A stretch of DNA of 45,026 nt, taken from the NCBI GenBank assembly GCA_030433805.1, contig JARUXA010000025.1:1-45026 (forward strand), given 5' to 3'. Both the position numbers and the translations under genes were made by a program. The DNA comes from Sphingomonas sp. PsM26 (lineage in GTDB: Bacteria > Pseudomonadota > Alphaproteobacteria > Sphingomonadales > Sphingomonadaceae). The notes below the pieces were generated by a model that was not told the DNA's origin, made no database searches, and saw only the letters and a list, made by a program, of their open reading frames with translations. Of this stretch, positions 25,810-34,647 are shown in pieces. Position 1 is the first letter of the stretch; each line of letters begins with the position of its first letter.

Positions 25810-26235
25810 TCAGTGCAGCGATGCGTCCGCCTGCGCGCCCTCGCCCTGCCCGCGTTCGAGCGCGGCGGTTTCATAGGCGATCAGTTCGCGGCAGTCGGCG
25901 AGCGCGCGGTAGAATTCGCCCGCCGCGATATGCCGCGCGAAGCTGACGACCATCGCCTTGGCGGTCTCCGACTGGATCGCGCTGAGCAGCGCGTGGACCA
26001 GCAGGACGACCTGATCCTGATAGCGATCGCGCGCCGGTTCATCGATATACGCCATCATCGCCGCAAAATAGAGCCGCCGCGCGGGGGTGTTGGCTTGCTC
26101 GGGCGTCATGATCTCGCGCTCGCGCAGGACCGCGGCATGGTTCTCGACCGCGAGCCGCGTCCGCCCGAGCGCAACCAAGACCGCGCCGTTGACGACGACC
26201 TTCTCCCCTTCCCGCAACCAGATCTTGAGCGCCAC
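25810..26235 (-). CDS. flbT: FlbT, flagellin mRNA regulator
   Basis: The 141-residue protein fits FlbT: VALKIWLREGEKVVVNGAVL at the start, then LAVENHAAVLREREIMTPEQ and TPARRLYFAAMMAY. FlbT in Caulobacter binds the 5' leader of flagellin mRNA and lowers its translation and stability until the hook is built. The GTG start at 26235 is chosen because the family begins here with M-A-L-K. The preceding GGAAGG is closer (3 nt) than usual, so translation may be weak. It diverges from the flagellin gene across 231 bp. No flaF is present, although it usually lies next to flbT. Confidence 0.85.
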   Translation of the reverse strand: MALKIWLREGEKVVVNGAVLVALGRTRLAVENHAAVLREREIMTPEQANTPARRLYFAAMMAYIDEPARDRYQDQVVLLVHALLSAIQSETAKAMVVSFARHIAAGEFYRALADCRELIAYETAALERGQGEGAQADASLH

Positions 26236-26426
26236 GATCCATCCTTCCGCACATCCTGACGCCATCATAGACGGCATGCGTGGCGCGCGGTCCGGACCCG
26301 GAAATTTTTGCCTATGCTCATCAAAAGGTTCGTCCACGCCGCTTAACCATCAAAAAGCGCCGCGCCCGAAACCGCGGGCCCAACCGCTTTCTAAAAAGGA
26401 CGCATGCCCCGCTTGTCGCGGCGCAT

Positions 26427-26444
26427 CGGCTGCAGAAGCAGCCG
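26427..26444 (+). promoter_or_regulatory. Stem-loop in flagellin mRNA leader (candidate FlbT site)
   Basis: CGGCTGC (26427-26433) and GCAGCCG (26438-26444) form a perfect 7-bp stem with a tetraloop AGAA. TCTTTT follows, then the ribosome binding sequence AAGGA, and the start codon 22 nt beyond the stem. A weaker GC-rich stem can form just upstream (around 26365-26380). The place between promoter and SD is where FlbT acts in Caulobacter. No convincing sigma54 or sigma28 promoter was found in 26236-26466. Confidence 0.5.
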
Positions 26445-26466
26445 TCTTTTGAGAAGGAATGTTATC

Positions 26467-27288
26467 ATGGCAATGTCGGTCAACACCAATACCGCCGCCC
26501 TTACCGCGCTCCAGAACCTGAGCATGACGACCAACGAACTGGCGACGACTCAGAAGCGCATCAGCACCGGCCTCAAGGTCTCCTCGACCAAGGACGATTC
26601 GGCCTCCTACACCATCGCGCAGACGCTGCGTGGCGACGTCGGCAAGCTCGCATCGGTCGGGTCGTCGCTGAGCCGCGCAAAGAGCACGGTCGACGTGGCG
26701 GTTGCGGGAACGCAGCAGATCTCCGACCTCGTCAACCAGATGGCCGCCAAGGCCACGTCGGCGTCGGACGCGGGCCTCGACACCAACAGCCGCGATGCGA
26801 TGGGCAAGGATTTCGACGCACTGAAGGAGCAGATCCAGTCGATCATCGACTCGTCGAGCTTCAACGGCACCAACCTGCTCCAGGGCAGCGGCGGTAGCGT
26901 CAGCGCACTCCAGTCCACCGACACCACCGCAGCAACGCTGGATGTCGCCAACCAGGACTTCGACACCGACGTCATCGACGCCATCGGTTCCACGTTCACG
27001 GACGCGGCATCGGCCAAGACGATGATCGACACGTTGAAGGACGTTTCGACGACGATCAACGCAAGCCTCAGCACGCTGGGCTCGGCGTCGCGCAAGATCG
27101 ACGGCCAGGCAAGCTTCGTCAGCAGCCTGTCGGACGTGATCACCAGCGGCATCGGCAACCTCGTCGATGCGGATCTGTCGAAGGAATCGGCCAATCTGCA
27201 GGCGTTGCAGGTCAAGCAGCAGCTGGGCGTACAGGCTCTCTCAATCGCCAATCAGGCGCCGCAGAGCATCACCTCGCTGTTCCGCTAA
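26467..27288 (+). CDS. fliC: Flagellin
   Basis: The 273-residue protein is a short flagellin. The N-terminal D0/D1 segment (VNTNTAALTALQNLSMTTNEL, RISTGLKVSSTKDDSASY) and the C-terminal D1/D0 segment (ESANLQALQVKQQLGVQALS, ANQAPQSITSLFR) are conserved. The central surface domain is almost absent, as is usual in alphaproteobacteria with several flagellins. It is secreted without a signal peptide and polymerizes into the filament. The ATG at 26467 has AAGGA at 8 nt. An ATG 9 nt further (MSVNTN) is less likely. It is transcribed alone and has a strong terminator. Confidence 0.96.
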   Translation: MAMSVNTNTAALTALQNLSMTTNELATTQKRISTGLKVSSTKDDSASYTIAQTLRGDVGKLASVGSSLSRAKSTVDVAVAGTQQISDLVNQMAAKATSASDAGLDTNSRDAMGKDFDALKEQIQSIIDSSSFNGTNLLQGSGGSVSALQSTDTTAATLDVANQDFDTDVIDAIGSTFTDAASAKTMIDTLKDVSTTINASLSTLGSASRKIDGQASFVSSLSDVITSGIGNLVDADLSKESANLQALQVKQQLGVQALSIANQAPQSITSLFR

Positions 27289-27376
27289 GACCACCGAAAC
27301 CCGACGTCGGACCTACGGGTCTGGCGCCGGGACCAGAGATCGTCGGCACCTACCCCCCTCAGGGTGCCGACGTTGC

Positions 27377-27434
27377 GACAGGGGCCGGCCGGTACGCTCC
27401 CTTGGCCCGCCGGCCCCTGTCCTTTCTTGTTTTT
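27377..27434 (+). terminator. Rho-independent terminator of the flagellin gene
   Basis: A perfect 13-bp stem (27377-27389 pairs with 27409-27421, GC-rich, loop 19 nt) is followed by CTTTCTTGTTTTT. It lies about 90 bp after the flagellin stop and has the strongest terminator signature in the window. Confidence 0.85.
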
Positions 27435-27473
27435 AGCGCCGCGAAAAGCGCACTTCCCCCTTCTTTCAACTCG

Positions 27474-27577
27474 CTTCCCCGGCGAAGGCCGGGGCCCAGT
27501 AGCGAAGGTGGCAGCAACCCCGCGCAGCGTTCGACAATCCACGTTCCACTCCTGGGCCCCGGCCTTCGCCGGGGAAG
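27474..27577. repeat. Sphingomonad-type dispersed inverted repeat
   Basis: A 26-nt arm at 27474-27499 is repeated in perfect inverted orientation at 27552-27577, with 52 bp between. Each arm is itself palindromic (CCCCGGCGAAGGCCGGGG). The pair lies between the converging flagellin and cyoD genes. Such GC-rich palindromes occur in many copies in sphingomonad genomes and resemble REP elements. It may also end transcription of the cyo operon. Confidence 0.7.
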
Positions 27578-27600
27578 AAATAGGAGGTGGAAAGCCCCCG

Positions 27601-27912
27601 CTACATCATCCGCCCGCGCAAATTCATCAGCAGCACCAGCGTGCCGCCCACCATCATCACGATGATCAACGTCGAGAACAAAATCAGTTGCAGGTCATGC
27701 CGCGACGCGCGCTGCATCGTGATGTGCAGGAAGCAGCGGAAATGCACCACCGCCTGCACCAGCGCGAGCCCCAGCACGATCGCCAGCGTCGTCCCCGCCG
27801 CGAAGGACGGCCACACCACCGCCGCGAACGCCGCGCCGGTCAGCGCGAGCGCCAGCAGATAGCCCACCGCATAGGTCCGCAACTCGGTGCGGCGTTCGGA
27901 TCCGTTCTTCAT
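27601..27912 (-). CDS. cyoD: Cytochrome o ubiquinol oxidase subunit IV
   Basis: The 103-residue membrane protein has three helices and the CyoD pattern: TYAVGYLLALALTGAAFAAV, then ALVQAVVHFRCFLHI (close to the family's VQ-VHxxxFLHM block), then LILFSTLIIVMMVGGTLV. It is the last gene of the cyo cluster. The start at 27912 overlaps the cyoC stop (ATGA). CyoD aids assembly of the copper site in subunit I. Confidence 0.93.
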   Translation of the reverse strand: MKNGSERRTELRTYAVGYLLALALTGAAFAAVVWPSFAAGTTLAIVLGLALVQAVVHFRCFLHITMQRASRHDLQLILFSTLIIVMMVGGTLVLLMNLRGRMM

Positions 27913-28511
27913 GCGATGTGTCCGCCCAGATAGACGACCGAGAAGACGGCGATCCACACCACGTCGAGGAAATGCCAGAACAGCCCCAGCCGCAACAGGT
28001 TGAGCTTCACGCGCCGGTCAAGCCCGATCACCCGCACCTGCACGATCATCACGATCAGCCAGAAACACCCCGCGACGACGTGCAGCCCGTGCAGCGGCAC
28101 GAGCGCGAAAAAGGCGGACAGGAACCCGCTGCGGCTCGGATAGGCGCCGTCCGCGACCATGTCCGCAAAGTCCTTCGCCTCGAACCCGAGGAAGACCAGC
28201 CCGAGCCCCAACGTCACGAACAGCCAGAAGAACAGCACGCGGCGCGGCTCGTCATATTTCATCGCGACCGAGGCGCGCCCGAACGTCGCGCTGCTGGTCA
28301 GCAGCAACAGCGTCTCGATGAACGCGGGCAGCAGCTTGAACTCCGCCGCCGCGGTCGGCCCCCCCGCGGTCGCCTGCGTCATCGTGCCGTAAGTCGCGAA
28401 CAGCAACGCGAAGATCACCGCGTCGCTCATCAGGAAAATCCAGAAGCCGAACAACGCGGTATCGTCCTGTTCTGCGTCCGGTTGTTCGATCTCGGTCGCT
28501 GTCTTGCTCAT
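27909..28511 (-). CDS. cyoC: Cytochrome o ubiquinol oxidase subunit III
   Basis: The 200-residue protein has five membrane helices typical of CyoC: FGFWIFLMSDAVIFALLFATY, ETLLLLTSSATFGRAS, GFLSAFFALVPLHGLHVVAG and a C-terminal WHFLDVVWIAVFSVVYL. The conserved HFLDVVW stretch marks the heme-copper oxidase subunit III family. The start overlaps the cyoB stop as ATGA. No catalytic metal is bound. The subunit stabilises subunit I. Confidence 0.95.
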   Translation of the reverse strand: MSKTATEIEQPDAEQDDTALFGFWIFLMSDAVIFALLFATYGTMTQATAGGPTAAAEFKLLPAFIETLLLLTSSATFGRASVAMKYDEPRRVLFFWLFVTLGLGLVFLGFEAKDFADMVADGAYPSRSGFLSAFFALVPLHGLHVVAGCFWLIVMIVQVRVIGLDRRVKLNLLRLGLFWHFLDVVWIAVFSVVYLGGHIA

Positions 28512-30595
28512 CGTTCCGCCAGCCCCTGATTGGCAGTCGTCATCTCGGTGTGGCGGGAGATCGCCCGAGCTTCGGCCAGCACCGCACGCCAGCGGCGGTC
28601 CTCCCGCGCGACGTCCGCCGCCAGCAGGATACGGTGCTGATCGCGCCCGAAGCTGCGCGTCACCAGTGCCGCGATCACCACCACACCGCCCGCGATCCCG
28701 AGCCACCACATGTGCCAGATCAGCCCGAACGCCGACACCGCCGCGAACACCCCGATCGCCACCCCGCTCGCGCTGTTGCGCGGCATCACGATGTCCTCAT
28801 ACGCGTAGGGCTCCGCATAGGGCGGCGCCTGATGCTCGGCGTGCTTGCGCCGGTAGAAGATGTCGCGCCCGTCGACAGTGGGCACGACCGCGAAATTATA
28901 CTCGGGCGGCGGCGATGCGATCGACCATTCGAGCGTCCGCCCGTCCCACGGGTCGCCCGCGAAGACGCGCAGCGCCTCGCGGTTGCGGATGCTGACGACG
29001 AGCTGCACGAACAGCGACCCCAGCGCGCAGAACACCACCCCTGCCCCCGCCATCGCGACGTACAGCCACGGCCGGAACGCGGGATCGAAGATCTCGTGCG
29101 TCCGCCGCGCCATCCCGCTCGCGCCGAGCACGTAGAGCGGCATGAACGCGAGGTAGAAGCCGACTACCCAGCAGGTGAAGGCGATCCGCCCCCATTTCTC
29201 GTCGAGCCGGAAGCCGAACGCCTTGGGGAACCAGTAATGATAGCCCGCCAGCATCCCGTAGAGCAGCCCCGGGATCAGCATGTTGTGGAAATGCGCGACC
29301 AGGAACAGCGTGTTGTGCACCAGATAATCGAGCGGCGGCATCGCCAGCAGGATCCCGGTGAACCCGCCCAGCACGAACGTCATCATGAAGGCGAGCGCAT
29401 AGAGCATCGGCACGGTGAAGCGCACTTCGCCGCGGAACATCGTCCAGATCCAGTCATAGATCTTGACCCCCGTGGGCACGCCGATCGTCATCGTCGCGAT
29501 GCCGAACACCGCGTTCAGATTGGCGCTTTGCCCCATGGTGAAGAAGTGGTGGACCCAGACGGTGAAGCTCAGCACCGCGATCACCATCGTTGCGAGCACG
29601 AGCGAGGTGTAGCCGTAGAGTTCCTTGGTCGAGAAGGTCGACACGACCTCCGAATAGACCCCGAACGCGGGGAGAATCAGGATGTAGACCTCGGGATGGC
29701 CGAACAGCCAGAACAGGTTGGCGTAGTTCATCATGTTCCCGCCGAGATCGTTGGTGAACATGTGGAACCCGAGATAGCGGTCGAGCGCGAGCAGCGCCGT
29801 CGCAACGGTCAGCGGCGGCATTGCGAAGATCATCAGGATCGACGTGCACAGGCTGGTCCAGCAGAACAGCGGCATCGCCATGAACGCCATCCCCGGTGCG
29901 CGTTGCTTGTACAACGTGCAGGCGATGTTGATCCCCGCCATGGTCGATCCGATCGACCCGAGCGACACCGCCCAGATCCAGTAATCCGGCCCGACGTCGG
30001 GGCTGAACGCGATCTCGGTGAAGGGCGGATAGCCGGTCCACCCCCCGGTCGAGAATTGCCCGACGACGAGCGACGCCATCATCAGCCCCGCACCCCCCGC
30101 GGTCAGCCAGAAGGCGACAGAGTTCGCCCAGGGGAACGCCATGTCGCGCGCGCCGATCTGGAGCGGCATGACGAAGTTGATGAGCCCGGTCAGGAACGGC
30201 ATCGCCATGAAGAAGATCATGATCGACCCGTGCGTACTGAACAGTTCGCCGAAATGGTCGGGGGTGAGGAAGCCCGGATTGTTGATCGCGACCGCCTGTT
30301 GCCCGCGCATCAGCACCGCCTCGACCAAAGCGCGCGACAGCATCACGAAGGCGAGCGCGATGTACATGATCCCGATCTTCTTGTGATCGAGGCTGGTGAG
30401 CCACTCGCTCCACAGATAGCGCCACTTGCCGTATCGTGTGAGCAGTAAGGCGACGACGATCGCGCCGACCACCACCAGCCCGCCCGCAAACGCGCCGACC
30501 AGTTCGCTCGCGCTGGGATTGGCGATCGCGCGGACGAACGGCAAGTCGCGCCATTCGAAGCGGCCGAGCAGTAGCGGCCAGACAGGGGTGTTCAT
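28508..30595 (-). CDS. cyoB: Cytochrome o ubiquinol oxidase subunit I
   Basis: The 695-residue protein is the catalytic heme-copper subunit. About 15 helices are expected. GHPEVYILILPAFG with the covalent His-Tyr pair, the copper ligands in VWVHHFFTMG, and the heme-binding HFHNMLIPG segment are clear, as is FSTHGSIMIFFMAMP in helix II. It oxidises ubiquinol, reduces oxygen and pumps protons. The start is inferred at 30595, where the ATG overlaps the cyoA stop as ATGA. The longer frame upstream is not conserved in character. Confidence 0.97.
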   Translation of the reverse strand: MNTPVWPLLLGRFEWRDLPFVRAIANPSASELVGAFAGGLVVVGAIVVALLLTRYGKWRYLWSEWLTSLDHKKIGIMYIALAFVMLSRALVEAVLMRGQQAVAINNPGFLTPDHFGELFSTHGSIMIFFMAMPFLTGLINFVMPLQIGARDMAFPWANSVAFWLTAGGAGLMMASLVVGQFSTGGWTGYPPFTEIAFSPDVGPDYWIWAVSLGSIGSTMAGINIACTLYKQRAPGMAFMAMPLFCWTSLCTSILMIFAMPPLTVATALLALDRYLGFHMFTNDLGGNMMNYANLFWLFGHPEVYILILPAFGVYSEVVSTFSTKELYGYTSLVLATMVIAVLSFTVWVHHFFTMGQSANLNAVFGIATMTIGVPTGVKIYDWIWTMFRGEVRFTVPMLYALAFMMTFVLGGFTGILLAMPPLDYLVHNTLFLVAHFHNMLIPGLLYGMLAGYHYWFPKAFGFRLDEKWGRIAFTCWVVGFYLAFMPLYVLGASGMARRTHEIFDPAFRPWLYVAMAGAGVVFCALGSLFVQLVVSIRNREALRVFAGDPWDGRTLEWSIASPPPEYNFAVVPTVDGRDIFYRRKHAEHQAPPYAEPYAYEDIVMPRNSASGVAIGVFAAVSAFGLIWHMWWLGIAGGVVVIAALVTRSFGRDQHRILLAADVAREDRRWRAVLAEARAISRHTEMTTANQGLAER

Positions 30596-31503
30596 CGTGC
30601 GTCCTTCGGCTTCATCGCCATGCCGTGCATCGTTCCTGCGGAGTCCGATCCGCCCGTCTTCGCCAGAATATGCGCGAACAGTCCGGGCTGGACCGTACCG
30701 AAGAAGACCGGCTGCGGCGCGACCGAACGCTCCGCAACCGCACTCCAGTTCGTCTGGTCGAGCATCCGCGGTGCGGCGTGGGCACGCCCGAGCCACGCCT
30801 GATAGCCAGCGCCCGGAAGCGCCAGCACGGTGAACCGCTCGCGCGCGAACCCCGCCCCGTTATATTGCGTATTCTTGCCGAGATACTGGCCCGGGCGGGA
30901 TGCGGCGAGATTGAGCTCGGTCGTCATCCCCCCCATCGCGTAGATCTGCCCGGCGAGGCGCGGGATCAGCATCGACTGCATCACCGTCGCGCTGGTCAGC
31001 CGGATATGCACGGGTCGCCCGACCGGGATCGCGAGCTGGTTGATCGTCGCGATGCCCTCGTCGGGGTAGATAAACAGCCATTTCCAATCGAGCGCGATCG
31101 CCTCGATCTCGATCGGTCCGGCGCCGGGCAGCTTGCGATACGGATCGTCGATGTGCGTCCATGTCCACAGCAGCACCGCGAGGACGACCACGATCGCGAT
31201 CGGCGGGATCCAGATCAGCGCCTCGACCCACCAGGAGAAGTTCCAGTTCGGGCGATAGGCGTCGTCGGCATTGCCCAACCGGTAATGCCACGCGAACAGC
31301 GGCGTCAGCAGCAGCACCGGCCCCGCAACGAACACCAGGATCGCGGAGACGACCAGGAACAGCTGGCGCTCATGCGTCGCCACCGGCCCCGCCGCGGCGA
31401 GAAAGCCATGGCCGAGCGCCGAGCATCCGCCGAGTGCCACCAGCAACCCGACCGATACAACCCAGCGGGCAACCGGCAACCGCACGAACTCGCGGCGAAT
31501 CAT
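30592..31503 (-). CDS. cyoA: Cytochrome o ubiquinol oxidase subunit II
   Basis: The 303-residue lipoprotein-like subunit has a signal with lipobox ending in ALGGCS (Cys near 27), two membrane helices and a periplasmic cupredoxin domain (LDWKWLFIYPDEGIATINQL, SATVMQSMLIPRLAGQIYAM). The cysteines of the CuA site found in cytochrome c oxidases are absent, so the electron donor is a quinol. The ATG at 31503 has AAGGGA about 10 nt upstream. It is the first gene of cyoABCD and diverges from a TonB-dependent receptor. Confidence 0.96.
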   Translation of the reverse strand: MIRREFVRLPVARWVVSVGLLVALGGCSALGHGFLAAAGPVATHERQLFLVVSAILVFVAGPVLLLTPLFAWHYRLGNADDAYRPNWNFSWWVEALIWIPPIAIVVVLAVLLWTWTHIDDPYRKLPGAGPIEIEAIALDWKWLFIYPDEGIATINQLAIPVGRPVHIRLTSATVMQSMLIPRLAGQIYAMGGMTTELNLAASRPGQYLGKNTQYNGAGFARERFTVLALPGAGYQAWLGRAHAAPRMLDQTNWSAVAERSVAPQPVFFGTVQPGLFAHILAKTGGSDSAGTMHGMAMKPKDAR

Positions 31504-31585
31504 CGTGAACGCGTCCCTTCGGCTGCGGACCCCACGTCCGTATGCCGGGCGGGTGCTTGCGCCATCGGACGCCGCATGTCGACGG

Positions 31586-31613
31586 ATTGTAACGAAATTT
31601 GTCTGAGTTGTGG
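31586..31613 (-). promoter_or_regulatory. Candidate cyo promoter
   Basis: On the minus strand a good -10 (TACAAT at 31586-31591) lies about 83 nt before the cyoA start. At 17-18 bp upstream stands a poorer -35 like TTCCAC or TCCACA. Nothing else in the 346-bp region 31504-31849 is a gene. A clear promoter for the TonB receptor could not be recognised. Direct repeats of AACGAAA occur at 31670-31682. Confidence 0.35.
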
Positions 31614-31849
31614 AAAGCACCCGTAGTTGCCCCGGTTCGGAGGCCCGGCCTCTCCCTTCGTCGAATGCTAACGAAAACGAAAAATCCTCTCGATCTCATG
31701 CCAAAAATGCATATGGGGATCGCATTACTGGATAGGTCATCCGTGCAGGGGCATGATGACCGCGACGGGCAACCCGGGCCACGATCCGCAAAGCGAACAC
31801 GCGGCGGACGGACCTGAGCGGCCCGTCCGCACGACACTTGGGGGGCACC

Positions 31850-34312
31850 ATGACACCACTTCCGCGCTTTCGCAGTCTCGCCGCGCGTTGGGCCGCATCG
31901 GCGGCGCTCGTCGCCGTGTTCGCGCCATTGGCCGCGCAGGCACAGTCCGCGCCACCAGCCGAACCCGCGCCATCGACCGAACTGACCGACATTGTCGTCA
32001 CCGCCAATCGCGCGGGGGCGCAATCGTTGCAGAACGTGCCGATCGCGGTTTCGGTCGTCAACGTCGATCAGGTCACCAAGTCGGGCCAGGGCAATCTGTC
32101 CGATCTCGCCAAGTTCACCCCCTCGCTGTCGATCACCGAAGGCGCGCCGGGGTTCAACAAGTTCAACATGCGCGGCCTCGCGACCGGACCCTATCGTACC
32201 TCGGACACGTCGGATCGGTCGCTCGTCGCGGTCTATCTCGACGATACGCCGATCTCGGTGCAGGGGCAGACGCCCGACCTCAAGGTCTATGATCTCGAGC
32301 GCGTCGAAATCCTGCGCGGGCCGCAGGGCACGCTGTTCGGCGCAGGCTCGATGGCGGGGACGATCCGCTTCGTCACCGCCAAGCCCAATCTGACGCAGGC
32401 GTTCGGCACCGCTGAGGCTGGCGTGGTGACCACCGAACATGGCGAGCCCGGCTTCAACTTCCGCGGCATGCTCAACGTGCCGCTGGTGACGGACACGCTC
32501 GCGCTGCGCACCAATTTCTATGTCGGGCGCGATGGCGGGTTCATCGACAATATCGGGCGACGCCGGAAGGAGGACGCCAACCGCAACAGCACTTATCAGG
32601 GCCGCGCCGCATTGCGCTGGACGCCCGATGCGGCGCTGACGGTGGACGCGTCGATCACCTACGAACGCAGCATCGCCAACGGGTTGAATGCCGCGTTCGA
32701 CGGGCTCGAGCCGTACACCATCCTCACCAACGGGCCGGAAGGCACCGACGACCGCTTCCGCCTCTACACGCTGGGGGCGGATTATGACGCGGGCTTCGCG
32801 CATCTGATCGTGACGGGGGCCTATACCGACCGCGCGATCGGGTTCGACGCCAGCCTCGAACCGCAGATCGCCTATTTCTTCGAGGGCAATCCGCCCTTCG
32901 GGACCGCGACATATCCGCTGTTCAGCGCACCGACCGAATATGACTCCTTCATCGCGCGCAAGATCCCGGCGGAGCTGTATCAGATCGACCAGAAGCTGAA
33001 GGACTATATGGTCGAGGGGCGGCTCGTGTCGAAGCCGGGTGGGCCGGTGGCATGGACGGTGGGCGCATTCTACGAAAAGCAGAAACGCAACCTGCGGCAG
33101 GACATCCCGGTCGCCGGGTTCGACCGCACGTCCTACCAGAATTTCTACTATGGCCCGTTCAACACGCCGAACGGCCTGTATGACTCGCAGCTCGTCGATG
33201 CCGCGTTCCAGCCCAATGACATCTACTCCGGGCTTCAGAACACCAACGAACATCAATTCGCGCTGTATGCCGACGGCACATGGCACGCGACCGACAAGCT
33301 CGATCTGACCGCGGGGCTGCGCTACTTCAATTTCAAGGAACGCTATTTCCTGTTCTCGGGCGGCACCTACGGCGTGATCGACAACAAGCCGCTGACGACC
33401 AACGCGACGCTCAAGTCGAACGGGGTCAATCCGCGCGCGAACGTGTCCTATCATTTTGACCCGGACTTCATGGTCTATGCCGAGGCGGCCAAGGGCTTCC
33501 GCTATGGCGGCGGCAACCAGCCGGTGCCATTGTCGCCGAGCTACCCCGCGAGCGGCGGATCGATCGCGCAGCAATGCACGCGGCAGCTTGCGGGCTATGG
33601 CTATGACGCCGCGCCGCTGACCTTCGGGCCGGACAAATTGTGGAACTATACGATCGGCGAGAAGGCGAAGTTCGCCGATGGCCGCGTGACGCTCAATGCT
33701 AGCGCGTATTACATCGACTGGCGCGACGTGCAGACCCGGCTGCGGCTCGATTGCTCCTATTTCTTCACCGACAACAAGGGTCGCATCAGCAGCAAGGGCG
33801 TCGAGCTCGAGACGATGATCAAAGCGACGCCCGAGATCACGCTGTCGGCGAGCGGATCGTACAATGATTCGACCGCGAACGGCGACATCCCGACGGTCGG
33901 CGCGTTCGACGGGGATCGCACGCCGTATTACCCGCGCTGGACCGGCAATCTCCAGCTGTTCTACGATCGCCCGGTCGGCAATGGCGCGCTGCACGTGCAG
34001 ACGGGCTATCAATATCAGTCGTCGCAGACCACGAACTTCAACCAATTCAGCACGATCATCGCCAATGGGACGCTGACCCGCAACGGGTTGAACCAGAGCT
34101 TTGCGGTGATCCCCGAGACGCACAACTTGAGCGCGGCGGTGACTTACAACATCGGTCAGTTCGAATTTGGCGTGTACGGCAACAACCTCGCGAACGGCGT
34201 GCGCGTGACCGACATCGCGCGGGCGACCTATTACCAGGTCTATCAGGCGGGCAGCCGCGTGACGCTCGCGCGGCCGCGATCGATCGGTTTCCGCGGGAAG
34301 GTGAGTTTCTAG
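31850..34312 (+). CDS. TonB-dependent outer-membrane receptor
   Basis: The 820-residue protein has a signal peptide (about 1-30, ending AQAQS), a TonB box-like start (TDIVVTANR), a plug domain with NVPIAVSVVN and LKVYDLERVEILRGPQGTLFG, and a 22-strand barrel ending in an aromatic residue (KVSF). GPQGTLFGAGSMAGTIRFVT is a hallmark of sphingomonad receptors with broad substrate range. The ATG at 31850 follows a G-rich SD. A TTG four codons upstream is less likely. Ligand (siderophore, glycan, aromatic compound) cannot be deduced. The ABC importer downstream is on the same strand but separated by 366 bp. Confidence 0.95.
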   Translation: MTPLPRFRSLAARWAASAALVAVFAPLAAQAQSAPPAEPAPSTELTDIVVTANRAGAQSLQNVPIAVSVVNVDQVTKSGQGNLSDLAKFTPSLSITEGAPGFNKFNMRGLATGPYRTSDTSDRSLVAVYLDDTPISVQGQTPDLKVYDLERVEILRGPQGTLFGAGSMAGTIRFVTAKPNLTQAFGTAEAGVVTTEHGEPGFNFRGMLNVPLVTDTLALRTNFYVGRDGGFIDNIGRRRKEDANRNSTYQGRAALRWTPDAALTVDASITYERSIANGLNAAFDGLEPYTILTNGPEGTDDRFRLYTLGADYDAGFAHLIVTGAYTDRAIGFDASLEPQIAYFFEGNPPFGTATYPLFSAPTEYDSFIARKIPAELYQIDQKLKDYMVEGRLVSKPGGPVAWTVGAFYEKQKRNLRQDIPVAGFDRTSYQNFYYGPFNTPNGLYDSQLVDAAFQPNDIYSGLQNTNEHQFALYADGTWHATDKLDLTAGLRYFNFKERYFLFSGGTYGVIDNKPLTTNATLKSNGVNPRANVSYHFDPDFMVYAEAAKGFRYGGGNQPVPLSPSYPASGGSIAQQCTRQLAGYGYDAAPLTFGPDKLWNYTIGEKAKFADGRVTLNASAYYIDWRDVQTRLRLDCSYFFTDNKGRISSKGVELETMIKATPEITLSASGSYNDSTANGDIPTVGAFDGDRTPYYPRWTGNLQLFYDRPVGNGALHVQTGYQYQSSQTTNFNQFSTIIANGTLTRNGLNQSFAVIPETHNLSAAVTYNIGQFEFGVYGNNLANGVRVTDIARATYYQVYQAGSRVTLARPRSIGFRGKVSF

Positions 34313-34332
34313 GGGGCGTTTCGAACGCCCCC
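34312..34332 (+). terminator. Stem-loop after the TonB receptor
   Basis: The stretch starting at the last base of the stop codon pairs as a 9-bp stem (GGGGGCGTT with AACGCCCCC, loop TCG). It is a likely transcription end, but C-rich sequence and not a T-run follows, so termination may be rho-dependent or partial. Confidence 0.5.
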
Positions 34333-34343
34333 CGCCCCCCAGT

Positions 34344-34434
34344 CCGTTCGCCCTGAGCGGAGACGAAGGGCCGCGTGCAGATGGAGCGCCGCTTCTGGTG
34401 TGCGCAAGGCTTCGACTTCGCTCAGCCCGAACGG
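34344..34434. repeat. Sphingomonad dispersed inverted repeat, second type
   Basis: CCGTTCGCCCTGAGCGGAG at the left (34344 onward) and the inverted counterpart (GCTTCGACTTCGCTCAGCCC, then GAACGG, ending 34434) form imperfect arms about 27 nt long. The sequence family (CGTTCGnnCTGAGC...TCGAAG) is common in intergenic DNA of sphingomonads. The 366-bp space 34313-34678 holds this repeat, the stem-loop before it and a palindrome before the next gene. I see no gene. Confidence 0.6.
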
Positions 34435-34647
34435 TTTGTTGGGAGACCACAAACGATCGGGGTTGCCGCCTTGTCACCGCCGCATTCACGATCATTTGAC
34501 AACCGAGCCCGCCCGTCGCAAGCGGCGCAAATCGGCCAAGTGGCCGCGAATCAAGGACGCGAAACAGCAAATGCCAAGCGACAGTAGTCGATTGTACGCG
34601 CCGTCGGGGGCGCTTCGCCGGGCCTGATCCGATCAGTCTCGCGCGGG

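Noticed and set aside
26236..26466. Sigma54 or sigma28 promoter for the flagellin gene
   Set aside because: GG...GC pairs near 26317-26330 have 8 bp instead of 10 bp between them, and sigma28-like hexamers near 26343-26370 match poorly in spacing.
28550..30448. Open frame of about 630 codons on the plus strand
   Set aside because: It is antisense to cyoB, whose metal-binding motifs are all present. The antisense product is His/Arg/Glu-rich without a domain.
34375..34587. 70-codon frame in the gap after the TonB receptor
   Set aside because: It starts inside a dispersed repeat and has no likely ribosome binding site.
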